Below, in pieces: positions 26,549-34,667 of a stretch of 64,000 bases of DNA. The notes beneath the pieces are model-generated. The model worked only from the letters and a program-made list of their open reading frames with translations, had not been told where the DNA came from and searched no databases. Positions within the stretch are counted from its first letter, which is position 1; every line of letters starts with the position of its first letter. Source of the stretch: Aeromonas sp. FDAARGOS 1405 (GTDB lineage Bacteria; Pseudomonadota; Gammaproteobacteria; Enterobacterales; Aeromonadaceae). The stretch is from positions 3,419,001 to 3,483,000 of the forward strand of contig NZ_CP077311.1 of assembly GCF_019048265.1 (NCBI RefSeq). The letters run 5' to 3'. The translations under genes were made by a program, and so were the position numbers.

Positions 26549-27261
26549 TGGCGTTGGTTACCTTTGGTGAGCTGACGTTCGAGTTGCAGCGCAAGGGCAT
26601 CAAAAACTTGCACATCAATGTATTGCCCCCTGATGGACGGGTGCGGGTATCCGCGCCTGCTTCTTTGTCAGATACCGCCATTCGTGTTGCAGTGGTGCGA
26701 AGACTGGCCTGGATCCGACAGCAGCAGGCGGCGTTTGTTGCCCAGCCGCGTCAGAGCGAGCGCAAGATGTGTAGTGGAGAAACCCATTATCTTTGGGGAC
26801 GAGGTTACCGGCTGGATGTGATTCAGACCGATGGGGACCATAGTGTCAAGTTGCAGGGGGGCTGGATCCGTATGCGAGTGCCCGCTCATTACGATGCAGC
26901 TCGTCGCGAGGCATTGTTGCTAGAGTGGTATCGTCAACTTTTACGCCAGCGTCTTCCGGTACTTATTACCAAGTGGCAGGAGATGCTCAAGGTTGCACCT
27001 TCTTTTGTCGGTATCAAACGCATGAAGACCATGTGGGGTAGCTGCAAAACAGATACTGCTCGTATCTGGATTAACCTCGAATTAGTCAAGAAGCCTCCTG
27101 AATGTCTGGAATTTATTATTGTTCACGAGATGGTGCATCTGTTAGAGCGCAAACATAACCAGCGATTTATCTCCCTGATGGATTTGCACTTGCCAAATTG
27201 GAGAGAACATCGAGAGAAGCTGAATAAGATGCCACTGGCGTTTAACCGATGGGGCTATTAA
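26548..27261 (+). CDS. YgjP-like metallopeptidase (DUF45/M48-related)
   Basis: This 237-residue protein has the DUF45 fold landmarks YLWGRGYRLDV, FVGIKRMKTMWGSCKTDTARIW (the WGSC element) and the zinc motif IVHEMVHLLERKHNQRF (HExxH with a downstream H). These proteins commonly sit next to hsdR and related restriction genes; a role in processing or relieving the complex is suspected, not shown. It overlaps hsdR by one base and is followed directly by the next gene. All catalytic residues appear intact. Confidence 0.9.
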   Translation: MALVTFGELTFELQRKGIKNLHINVLPPDGRVRVSAPASLSDTAIRVAVVRRLAWIRQQQAAFVAQPRQSERKMCSGETHYLWGRGYRLDVIQTDGDHSVKLQGGWIRMRVPAHYDAARREALLLEWYRQLLRQRLPVLITKWQEMLKVAPSFVGIKRMKTMWGSCKTDTARIWINLELVKKPPECLEFIIVHEMVHLLERKHNQRFISLMDLHLPNWREHREKLNKMPLAFNRWGY

Positions 27262-28326
27262 ATGTTTCTTTATGATCCAGAACAGTATATTGAATGGCTT
27301 GGCTATCCTTCACAAGGGGAGTTTTTTCATGGGGTATTTAGCTCGCCATTACTGAATGAAAAAAAGTTGCATGTACCATGTGCCAAAACACTCAAGAAGT
27401 TATTTTCATTAAATGAACCAGTAAAGGTAACTCCTCAGGCTGAAAAGTTTTTCCATAGATTAAAAGAATGCCTTGTTTCTCTGGGTGTAGAGCCTGAATA
27501 CCTGGAGCCGTCATCCGAACCTATTCTGAGGGTTCAGTTCTCTGCTCGGGTTAAATGGCCAGCCTTATTTAACGCGTTACAAGTTAATGGGTATTATCCG
27601 CAGGCATGTATACAAGCTAATCATCTGCTTGGTAGATTACTGGAGTTATTAGATAGCTTGGATGGCCTTGAGGGCCAAGAGCGAATTCAGAAAATAATTG
27701 ATAACGATTGGATATTGTCAAGTCTGACTGAGCTGGGCGTTGGGTCGGTTGTCAATGATTGTGATGTAAGTATAGAGCTTGAAGATAATGAGACTCTGGC
27801 TAAAATTTTACATTATCTAAACATCTACATGTTTATTAAGGTGTTTGCCGCGTTTGACGCTGATTTTAACAGCAAGGTATCGATGGAGAATAAGAAGTCT
27901 CTATTTTTAAAACTGATGCCTACGTCTCCTCTTGAGGATTGGATACCCCATAAGTCAGGTATATTTGAACCCTTGCTTCAGGCTTTTGAGTCTAAGAGGG
28001 TTGGTTATCAAGCATTTGCTAAGTATGCTAATTGTAATGAAGACTCTATAAAAACTAACTTGCGTCAGTTTTATGCAAATGAAAGGAATCTGAAATTTAA
28101 AACCGTGCAAAAATGGTTCTTTGGTGCATTTGAGGAACTATCACAAAAGAAAGACCTTGACGAAGCTGAAGTACTTAATTACTGTGAGCCGGCTTGGTGT
28201 GTTGCGGATATATTGTCCGGATGGATTAAAGTAACGCACTCCTCTGAATTTAATAATGTTCAAGTTACATGCTTTAGTCATTATCAACGATTTTATAATG
28301 AAGCGATCGGCAGCAGGGAGCCATAG
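27262..28326 (+). CDS. Unknown protein at the end of the hsd operon
   Basis: This 354-residue protein was not recognised. Its ATG follows the stop codon of the metallopeptidase gene directly, so it is the last gene of the operon. The sequence is soluble, acidic and mostly helical, with no membrane segment, signal peptide or familiar catalytic motif. DNA here is clearly AT-richer than hsdR and the metallopeptidase gene (for example 27830-28290), suggesting separate acquisition. It could be an accessory or anti-restriction regulator for the RM system; that is only inference from position. Confidence 0.75.
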   Translation: MFLYDPEQYIEWLGYPSQGEFFHGVFSSPLLNEKKLHVPCAKTLKKLFSLNEPVKVTPQAEKFFHRLKECLVSLGVEPEYLEPSSEPILRVQFSARVKWPALFNALQVNGYYPQACIQANHLLGRLLELLDSLDGLEGQERIQKIIDNDWILSSLTELGVGSVVNDCDVSIELEDNETLAKILHYLNIYMFIKVFAAFDADFNSKVSMENKKSLFLKLMPTSPLEDWIPHKSGIFEPLLQAFESKRVGYQAFAKYANCNEDSIKTNLRQFYANERNLKFKTVQKWFFGAFEELSQKKDLDEAEVLNYCEPAWCVADILSGWIKVTHSSEFNNVQVTCFSHYQRFYNEAIGSREP

Positions 28327-28340
28327 GCTCCCTGAAAAAA

Positions 28341-28452
28341 TCATTCATCTTCCTCATCAGGACGCTCATCGTAGCCCCGGACTCTGCCAATAGGCATCGT
28401 GCTCGGGGTTTAATTGACGCGAACGGTTATCGTCGTCATCCTTTTTAGACAT
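28341..28452 (-). pseudogene. Small acidic protein gene with a one-base frameshift
   Basis: From the ATG at 28452 (AAGGAAA upstream) the frame reads MSKKDDDDNRSRQLNPEHDAY, then WQSPGLR and a stop at 28366. Removing one C in the AGTCCGGGG stretch near 28377 would give WQSRGYDERPDEEDE and a stop at 28341. That ending looks more natural and continues the acidic composition. I therefore infer a single-base insertion or sequencing error. It is 12 bases downstream of the SMP-like gene on the same strand, and the two are probably one transcript. The function is unknown. Confidence 0.6.
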
Positions 28453-28464
28453 GTGATTTCCTTA

Positions 28465-28620
28465 CTATTTCGTTGTTGGTTTTAACGGGGGAACAGCAAC
28501 AGTTTTTTGTGCACGAGCGGTGAAGCTGTCTTTACTCACACCACCTCCGTTACTTCGCGCTTCAGCACTATGGATACGTGATACGGCTTCTGGGGTCATT
28601 GGCTTTTTGTTATTGCTCAT
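28465..28620 (-). CDS. Small SMP (seed-maturation-like) domain protein
   Basis: This 51-residue basic protein reads MSNNKKPMTPEAVSRIHSAE, then ARSNGGGVSKDSFTARAQ. The PMTPEAVSRIHSAEARSNGG block resembles the short bacterial version of the seed maturation protein (SMP) motif, predicted to be largely disordered. AAGGAGA lies upstream of the ATG at 28620; the longer frame has no such support. It is read away from the hsd operon together with the small acidic gene. Function unknown, possibly stress related. Confidence 0.65.
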   Translation of the reverse strand: MSNNKKPMTPEAVSRIHSAEARSNGGGVSKDSFTARAQKTVAVPPLKPTTK

Positions 28621-28686
28621 GATGGTTCTCCTTGTCATCTCCAGTGGACTTACTGGATAGCGACAATGTATGAAAATTGAAGCCAT

Positions 28687-30189
28687 CTGACAGGGGGCAA
28701 AAAATGGAAATTTTTGTAGGGTCTGGTGCAGAGGGGGGGATGTCGAAATGTTGTGGTCGATAAAACTGACCCCGTTTTCAGTCTGTATTCACCAATTATC
28801 GGCAGCTTTACTCCTGAGTCGTCAAGTTGAATAGGTCTGTATATTATAATTACCAGAATTAGATATTGATGGAATCGTTGTTTTTATTATATCTTAGATG
28901 CAGGCTTATTCAATTCCCACTCTGGGCAACAATGCGTAATTTATTGGTTTTTTCGCCAGCAGCTAAAATCTATAGCCCTATCACTTACCTTGAATAAATA
29001 ACCAAATCAAATATATCATCACAGCGTGATACTAAGTGAGATAATATATGTGGTCACTCAGCATTCATCTTGTTTAAGATGGTTTTCTATATAGATTGTA
29101 TTTCATTTTGAAATACAGGGGATGTAAATGAAGGTCAGAATGAAAAGGTATAATTCTTGAGCATCTACAAGATAGCGTCGAAGGCATACATGAAATGCAT
29201 AATAAACCATCCCTTGGTCGGGATTCGATTGGGTGCAAAAAGGCGGCTTGGTTATAATTAATGGTATCCCATTGTACTATCTTGGAACAAGATGCTGAGA
29301 TGAGTATGGAGGGGTTGGTTATTGCATATCCAGTCGATTTATCTTCATAATTTTGTGTTTTTTCTGAGTTGTCTGTATGGTGAACAGACTCAGCAAGTCG
29401 TTGGGTAGGAGTGTCTGCCACCATATGGCAGCGCAAAAATGTTCATTGCCATATAGTGGCACGGATTTTTGGCATTGAGATAGTAGTTTCATTAGCTTAA
29501 GGCCTTGTTTTATAAAGCGCCATTTTTTAATGATTAGGGTTTGTGTACATGATAAAACCATAACGATTTGCATGCAAAAATCTGGGAAAAATTTCGATAA
29601 AAATTGCCATAATATGGCAATTGGCCCTTTATATGCCATCAAGCAAGGCTTGGAATTAACCTGCATGAAGAATGGTATTTTAATGGTGGTGGCTTGGTTT
29701 GTTGATGTCCCTTGCGGCATAACAGCTTGTTGAACTAAATAGCTGTACCGAATAGTAGAACACTGTACTCGTACCGCTTCTACAGGTGACATGAAGCACA
29801 CATCGTCGCTGACCCTTGTCATTTCAGGCGTTGCCGTCAGATTGCACAAATTCCTTACGCTAAAGGCTTTCGGCAAGATGTAGCACTCCATTAAGAACAG
29901 TTTTTTAGGGCGTGACATTAAATTTTGTCATGTAAGCAAGGTTAATATTTTCTTGTGGGTGATTATTGCTTAACACATCAAGGATGTTATGTTGAATTTT
30001 AGAGGGAGCCATGCTGTAGTGTTGAGAGACGGCTACTGCTTGTTAAGACTTAAATGGTTTAACAATAGAGGGAATGTATTTTAATGGAAGGTGGCTGCGT
30101 TCGTTTTTATTGAGAGGCATCATATTACCCTCCAATGAGGCCGAACACTATCGATGCGTCATTGATAGTGCTCGACACATGTATGCTAT
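28687..30189. other. AT-rich stretch without a supportable gene
   Basis: About 1.5 kb much richer in A and T than its surroundings. Open frames exist (the largest, 29319-29918 on minus, has odd composition, many Cys and Met, and no ribosome binding site), but none looks like a real protein. I see no transposase remnant, tRNA or repeat array. It could be a decayed region, or house a small RNA or an unrecognised regulatory element. Confidence 0.5.
30146..30170 (-). terminator. Hairpin after the small membrane peptide gene
   Basis: CACTATC-GATG and CATTGATAGTG form an interrupted inverted repeat 20 bases past the stop codon of the 40-aa gene. There is no strong U tract, so this is a probable transcript end or stabilising hairpin. 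Confidence 0.4.
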
Positions 30190-30312
30190 TTATTGAGATC
30201 TAGCTTCTTTGCTGACAATGGCGAGAGCAACGACAACAACGCTGAGCATGACAACTTTGTCAGTTTCAAGCTCTTTGGCTTGCTCCAGTAATTTTTCAAG
30301 CAGTTCGAACAT
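30190..30312 (-). CDS. 40-residue single-pass membrane peptide
   Basis: The peptide starts MFELLEKLLEQAKELETDKV and continues into a hydrophobic segment (VVMLSVVVVALAIV) ending KEARSQ. That is an amphipathic, acidic helix followed by one membrane span. AAGGAG lies seven bases upstream of the ATG at 30312. It is the last gene of the leftward cluster that includes the GreA-like, radical SAM-like and GTPase genes. The layout is like that of small membrane effectors or toxins, but no family is recognised. Confidence 0.6.
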   Translation of the reverse strand: MFELLEKLLEQAKELETDKVVMLSVVVVALAIVSKEARSQ

Positions 30313-30426
30313 GATGGGCTCCTTTGTTTTTAAACCCTGTTAGGGAACAGCTATATTATGGACGTTGAATAGGGGGCTTGTTGTGTGACCAATTGGTGTT
30401 GTTGGCTGGGTGAACGTGCCAAGATA

Positions 30427-30927
30427 TTATTCGATGGCAATGATGTCGTAGTTCCTGATGGCGTTGCCTATACAGACCTGATATTCCTCGCCGACAGTCA
30501 GTCCCATGGCGGGTGAGACAACAGGGGTATCTGGTGTAATACAGATAACCTTGCCCTGTGTGCATTCGTGTGGCTTGCCAAGGCTGGCAGGTGCAATAAA
30601 GAGTTGCACTCTCTCTTGCCCCTCCTCGAGCAGGGTGATAAGGGCTCCAAGCTGAATGTGCTGGTAGGGGCGTTGCTGTTTTGCTAGCAGGCTATGCAAG
30701 CGAACGCACTCTTGCAGTTGTCCCTGAAGTGTCAGGAGTCGCAATTTTTGGGCTTCAGTCAGATATTGTGCTTCCTCTTTGAACGTGTCATAGCGCGATT
30801 CCATGGCGCCAATGTGATAGTTGGCCTCCTGTTGTGCTTCATGAGCACCTGCGATGGCCAGCTCGCACATCCGGCGCAGTTCCTGTTGCAGCATGGTGAG
30901 CAACTGCAACTTAAGCGTTCTGGACAT
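30427..30927 (-). CDS. GreA/GreB C-terminal-like protein
   Basis: This 166-residue protein has a helical N-terminal half (residues 1-85) and a C-terminal half that follows the GreA FKBP-like pattern: LGALITLLEEGQERVQLFIAP, later VVSPAMGLTVGEEYQVCIG and a final YDIIAIE. True GreA has a long coiled-coil with acidic tip residues; here the N-terminal part is different, so transcript-cleavage activity is doubtful. GAGGAG precedes the ATG at 30927, which lies inside the end of the radical SAM-like gene (17-base overlap), indicating coupling. A regulator acting on RNA polymerase or a ligand-binding scaffold are both possible. Confidence 0.65.
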   Translation of the reverse strand: MSRTLKLQLLTMLQQELRRMCELAIAGAHEAQQEANYHIGAMESRYDTFKEEAQYLTEAQKLRLLTLQGQLQECVRLHSLLAKQQRPYQHIQLGALITLLEEGQERVQLFIAPASLGKPHECTQGKVICITPDTPVVSPAMGLTVGEEYQVCIGNAIRNYDIIAIE

Positions 30928-31906
30928 AGATCCGCTCCTCATTTATCGCTGCAGGTTGACGGGGCGGAAAGCTAAACCCTCGCCCTTGCTTGAGGCACCA
31001 CGAGCGGGTTGAGCCAGGAAAACCGCAGTTGAAGTTGCATTGGCCGGTTAGTACCAGCCGTAGCGGCATCTGCAGTTCCTGCTGATGTTGTGCCAGCCAG
31101 GCTGGCAGGGTTGCCAGTTCTGAAGAGGGCATCGAATGACCAAGCTCCTTGCGCATATAGCAGAGCGAGATACTCTCGTCAGGAAATACCCGCAGATAAT
31201 CAGCGAAGCCCTCCAGGCAGTCAGCCTGTTGCGGACAGTGCCGGCACTGCTGCGCGTCACGGCGCGCCTCATCCCCTAACTTGTACTCGACAATGCCACC
31301 GTGCCGGGTTTGATAGCGAATACGGTCACGTCCTCCGTGCTGACTTGCGCTACGGCCAGGGGCATTCAGCATGCTGATATCGGCAAACTGGTTAAGTGCT
31401 TCATGTGGAGAGATATAAAAGCGTTCATATTGCTCCGCCATGCTGGGCATCCAGTAGAGATCCAATAATTTGAGCCTGAGCTGGTGGCGATCAATAAATG
31501 CAATCTGCTCTGGCAGATCGGCGCAGTGGCCTTTCAGCAACACCCGATTGATGGCAAGAGGAAGCCTATTGGCGATAGCACTCTCCAGACCATCGATAAA
31601 GCGGTGATATAGGTTTTGACCTGTGATCTGGGCAAAGGTGTCGGGGTTCATGGTGTGCCAGCTCAAACGTACGAGATCAACGCCGGCCTGTTTGAGCGGC
31701 AACGCATGACGAGCCAGCAGGCTGCCATTGGTGGTGAGCGATACCGTACAACCACATTCTTTAAGGTAGGCGACGAGATCAGCCAGTTGATGGTTGCCAT
31801 CTCGCCATAGCAAGGGTTCCAGTGCGGCAAGCTCGATTTTTCGGTTACCACCGTGGGCCAGCCAAACCTTGATCAACTGGCGAATATAGTCAAAACGAAG
31901 TTGCAT
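30911..31906 (-). CDS. Radical-SAM-like protein with the Cys motif at the C-terminus
   Basis: This 331-residue protein begins in the middle of a radical SAM barrel. Residues 1-60 (KIELAALEPLLWRD, VSLTTNGSLL) match the part that normally follows CxxxCxxC, with GGEP changed to ALEP. Next come the VRLSWHT and NRVLLKGH strands, and a SPASM-like CRHCPQQADCLEG segment near 245. Only at about residue 285-305 does RLVLTGQCNFNCGF appear, which is how such proteins normally start; its third Cys (WC) is displaced. AGGAGAG supports the start at 31906, so it is not simply a missed N-terminus. This is either a circular permutation or a damaged gene. Confidence 0.7.
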   Translation of the reverse strand: MQLRFDYIRQLIKVWLAHGGNRKIELAALEPLLWRDGNHQLADLVAYLKECGCTVSLTTNGSLLARHALPLKQAGVDLVRLSWHTMNPDTFAQITGQNLYHRFIDGLESAIANRLPLAINRVLLKGHCADLPEQIAFIDRHQLRLKLLDLYWMPSMAEQYERFYISPHEALNQFADISMLNAPGRSASQHGGRDRIRYQTRHGGIVEYKLGDEARRDAQQCRHCPQQADCLEGFADYLRVFPDESISLCYMRKELGHSMPSSELATLPAWLAQHQQELQMPLRLVLTGQCNFNCGFPGSTRSWCLKQGRGFSFPPRQPAAINEERIYVQNA

Positions 31907-32010
31907 TTGCTCTCTCCTGAGTCCATTTCATGGGGGGCAAGATAACGCCGTGTGGGCCGCATTTAGCGGTGTGCCAAATGGTGGGCCGTCATGGCGAAGC
32001 GGGGGCGGGG

Positions 32011-32511
32011 TTAGCAGGGGAGCGGGGTTCCCACGATGACCTTGGCTTTCAGCAGCCCCGCTACGGTGCGGCGGTAGTGATAGCCATCCTCAGCGACAGG
32101 TTCTACGGGTTTGTCCAGCAAGGTTGCGGCCAGACTGGCATGGATCAGGTAGTGATGCCCCCCGCAGCAACGCAGAACAAAGCGTTCGGCGCGCTCAGAA
32201 AGTTCCATCCAGGCTCGGGGCAGATCGGCACAAATAAGGCGACGAAGAGCATGACGAGCCCGCAGGCCATGTTGTCGGCAGCTGGCCATGGCAACCAGTT
32301 TCCAACCACGCTTGGCCTTGAACAGGGTGCTGGCTATGACCCGGCCACGATAGGTCACCAGCCGCCAGCGTTGGGTCTTGCTCAGCAGATCCGCTGGCTC
32401 TGCATAGTGCAGGCCGCCACTCACCTCGGCATAACTTGCGACCAGCAATGCCCAGACCTGGTCCAGATAGGGTTGCATCTGGCGGCTGTTGGTCAGGGTC
32501 AGTGTCTTCAT
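32011..32511 (-). CDS. Possible GNAT-like protein
   Basis: The 166 residues have a GNAT-like run: a helix (QPYLDQVWALLVASYAEVSG), then WRLVTYRGRVIASTLFKAKR and GWKLVAMASC as consecutive strands. This resembles acyltransferase-fold proteins seen in phages and islands. No clear acetyl-CoA pyrophosphate loop (RxxGxG/A) is visible, so catalysis is unproven. It heads the group of three genes (with the radical SAM-like and GreA-like genes) downstream of the GTPases; a palindrome at 32577-32590 lies just upstream of its start. Confidence 0.5.
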   Translation of the reverse strand: MKTLTLTNSRQMQPYLDQVWALLVASYAEVSGGLHYAEPADLLSKTQRWRLVTYRGRVIASTLFKAKRGWKLVAMASCRQHGLRARHALRRLICADLPRAWMELSERAERFVLRCCGGHHYLIHASLAATLLDKPVEPVAEDGYHYRRTVAGLLKAKVIVGTPLPC

Positions 32512-32576
32512 GTAGCCTCCGTATGGGTGAGTGACAACGTGGATATCCTAATGTTGTCCGGGAGGCACTGAAGACA

Positions 32577-32590
32577 TCACCAGTTGGTGA
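32577..32590. promoter_or_regulatory. Palindrome upstream of the GNAT-like gene
   Basis: TCACCAGTTGGTGA is a near-perfect 14-base palindrome (only the two central positions differ) in the gap between the third GTPase gene and the GNAT-like gene. It shares the CCARTTGG core found in several other gaps of this region and may be an operator. Confidence 0.4.
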
Positions 32591-32607
32591 GCGCTTTTCT
32601 GGATGAT

Positions 32608-34296
32608 TTATGAAAATGCACTCTGTTCGACAGGCGTGGTGCAATGGGGCAATGCGGTGATGCACTGGGTCACGCCATCCAGATAGCTTTGCAGGGGGGA
32701 GAGGTAATCTTGCCGGATCTGGTCGATCAAGGTATCGATTGCCCTCTGCAGATCCTGCTCGATGGCCGAGCACCCTTTACCGAGCAGGTCGCTGTTATCA
32801 AACCCAACCCGTTGTCTGCGGGTATGCTCGGTCGGCGCTCCCATAAATTTATCTGCGATAGCTGCAGCTGCCAGCGCGGAGATTGCGCTGACAACCGGGC
32901 CACCCAGTGCTCCCGCCAACCCTCCCAGCAGGCCAGCGCCCAGGCGGGTTAGGCTGTGCCTGCCCGGATGGGCAGGCTCCTGCCAGGTAACATAGCGATC
33001 CCGATACTCCCCCAATTCGCTCACCTGAAGCAGGCTGGCTGGGGTGGGGAGTGTGGCCAGCAGTGGAGCGAGATGGCGCTCGATCAGCGTTGCCAGTGTC
33101 TGTTCACGCAGCGTCCGATAGTCGTTGAGAAGTTGGTCTCGCTGCTGTCCCTCTTGATGGCGTTCAACCAGTGTCGGCCAGGCGTCAAGCAGCGAGATCA
33201 GCGCTTCTTCTTGCAGGGTTTGCCGCAGGATGGGGAGCGCTTGCTCGATCCGCCACAAGGCCTGCTCCAGCCGGGTCAGTGCTGGTTTTAACTGATGCTC
33301 AAGGGGAGCGATTACGCTGCGCTGAATAAAATAATCGAGCTGAGCTTGCCACTTGGCGGGTTTATAGCGCAGTGCTTGCTCGGTGAGGGTGGCAAGCGCC
33401 TCTCCCAGCCTGTCCAGACCATGATCAGAATCAGGAGCTGTTTTGGCGCAGGCCACGGAGAGACTGATAGCCTGACGTAGCGTCCCCTTGCTGAGCAGGT
33501 GCTGCTGTGCGCGCTGATAGAGATCCTCCTCTTGTTGCTCACGTCGCTCGGGGGACTTGGCAACCAGCTTGCTCACCACCTGATGGCTGGCTTCATCCCA
33601 ACTCTCTTGCTGGATGTCGCTGCGACTGATCACCGGCAGCAGGGGCTTGCCCAGGGTCAGCTCTGCAGCAAGGGCATCGAGTTCATGGATCAGTCCCGGA
33701 TTGGTGGAGGGGGTGATCCAGAGCAGGGCATCGGCGCTATCGGTAAAGCGCCTTGCCAGCTCGCCGTTGGCCCGGGTGACCGAGTGCAACCCCGGGGTAT
33801 CGATCAAGGCCAGTTTGTCGCCGATCAGGATCACCGCAATCTCGCGGGTGGTTTCAGTGGCCCCTTCCGCAAGTGGTAAAGGGTGGGGGAGAAGGCTGCC
33901 TTCACGCAGGATAAAGGCCTGTGCACTGGCCATCAGTGTGGCGCCAAGTCGTTCGCTGAGATAGTTGATAAGGCTCGATTTCCCGGCGTTCACCTTGCCA
34001 TAAATCAGCAGTACCAACCGGTCGGCCAGTTGTTCGCTCAGGGCTCGCATCGGTGCCTGGTTTTGCCACTCTTGCTGCCAGCCGGTGGCCAGATTGCTGA
34101 GAGTCGTCGTGAGCTGCGCCGCATCGGCTGCCAGCGCAGAGTTGGCGGCTCGCGCTGCCAACGGGGCGGGCAAGGCCAGTTGTTGTTGCAACTGGTCAAG
34201 CTGAGCCAGTAACCTCGCCTCTCTATCATGGGCAGCCCGTGAGGCATCGGTCAACTTGGCCAGTCTCAGCTGAAAAGGGGTGAAGGGATCACTCAT
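32608..34296 (-). CDS. Dynamin-like GTPase C
   Basis: This 562-residue protein begins with a helical coiled-coil (residues 1-85). A GTPase domain follows: P-loop LLIYGKVNAGKSSLINYL near 95-112, switch ETTREIA, G3 LIDTPGLHSV near 165, and a probable G4 VISRSD. A long helical part comes next, then a Gly/Ala-rich hydrophobic hairpin near 450-480 (GAGLLGGLAGALGGPVVSAI), resembling the membrane paddle of bacterial dynamin-like proteins. GAGGAG precedes the start. It overlaps the small membrane gene by a few bases and is third in a run of GTPase genes. Action at membranes is inferred. Confidence 0.82.
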   Translation of the reverse strand: MSDPFTPFQLRLAKLTDASRAAHDREARLLAQLDQLQQQLALPAPLAARAANSALAADAAQLTTTLSNLATGWQQEWQNQAPMRALSEQLADRLVLLIYGKVNAGKSSLINYLSERLGATLMASAQAFILREGSLLPHPLPLAEGATETTREIAVILIGDKLALIDTPGLHSVTRANGELARRFTDSADALLWITPSTNPGLIHELDALAAELTLGKPLLPVISRSDIQQESWDEASHQVVSKLVAKSPERREQQEEDLYQRAQQHLLSKGTLRQAISLSVACAKTAPDSDHGLDRLGEALATLTEQALRYKPAKWQAQLDYFIQRSVIAPLEHQLKPALTRLEQALWRIEQALPILRQTLQEEALISLLDAWPTLVERHQEGQQRDQLLNDYRTLREQTLATLIERHLAPLLATLPTPASLLQVSELGEYRDRYVTWQEPAHPGRHSLTRLGAGLLGGLAGALGGPVVSAISALAAAAIADKFMGAPTEHTRRQRVGFDNSDLLGKGCSAIEQDLQRAIDTLIDQIRQDYLSPLQSYLDGVTQCITALPHCTTPVEQSAFS

Positions 34297-34657
34297 GGTC
34301 TGCTCCTCGGGTTGGCAGGATCAACGCCGCCAGCGCTGCTTGTAGTTGAACCAGCTGGGCCAACTCCCGTTCCAGCGGGGCGGCGGCCTGCTCGGCCTCT
34401 CGCTCAATCCTGTGCAGCAGCGCTTCATAACAGCCTTGCGGGTCTGCCTGCAGTGTTGTGATGCCTGGGCTGGCCACATTCAGCTCGCGGCAGAGTTGCT
34501 CCAGCATCAACTCGCCCTGACGGCGGCTGGCGGGGTTGGGTCCTTGCGGTGTCGGATCCTCATATTGCTCGCTATCGGTGTTGCTCTCACGGGTGGCCAG
34601 ATAGGTGACTACGCCGCTCACCAGGAGACCGCCGAGCCAAAAAAGAGGTGCTGCCAT
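34289..34657 (-). CDS. Small membrane-anchored coiled-coil protein
   Basis: The 122 residues start with one membrane segment (MAAPLFWLGGLLVSGVVTYL), then a polar linker and a helical, Leu/Gln/Glu-rich C-terminal half that would form a coiled coil. Two adjacent ATGs are possible; the one at 34657 has the better spacing to AAGGAG. It sits between the second and third GTPase genes, overlapping the latter by 8 bases. It may be a membrane adaptor for the GTPases. No family was recognised. Confidence 0.65.
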   Translation of the reverse strand: MAAPLFWLGGLLVSGVVTYLATRESNTDSEQYEDPTPQGPNPASRRQGELMLEQLCRELNVASPGITTLQADPQGCYEALLHRIEREAEQAAAPLERELAQLVQLQAALAALILPTRGADHE

Positions 34658-34667
34658 CATGTGCTCC

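Noticed and set aside
29319..29918. A 199-codon frame on the minus strand
   Set aside because: No ribosome binding site, odd composition with many Cys and Met, and no resemblance to any family; the region looks non-coding.
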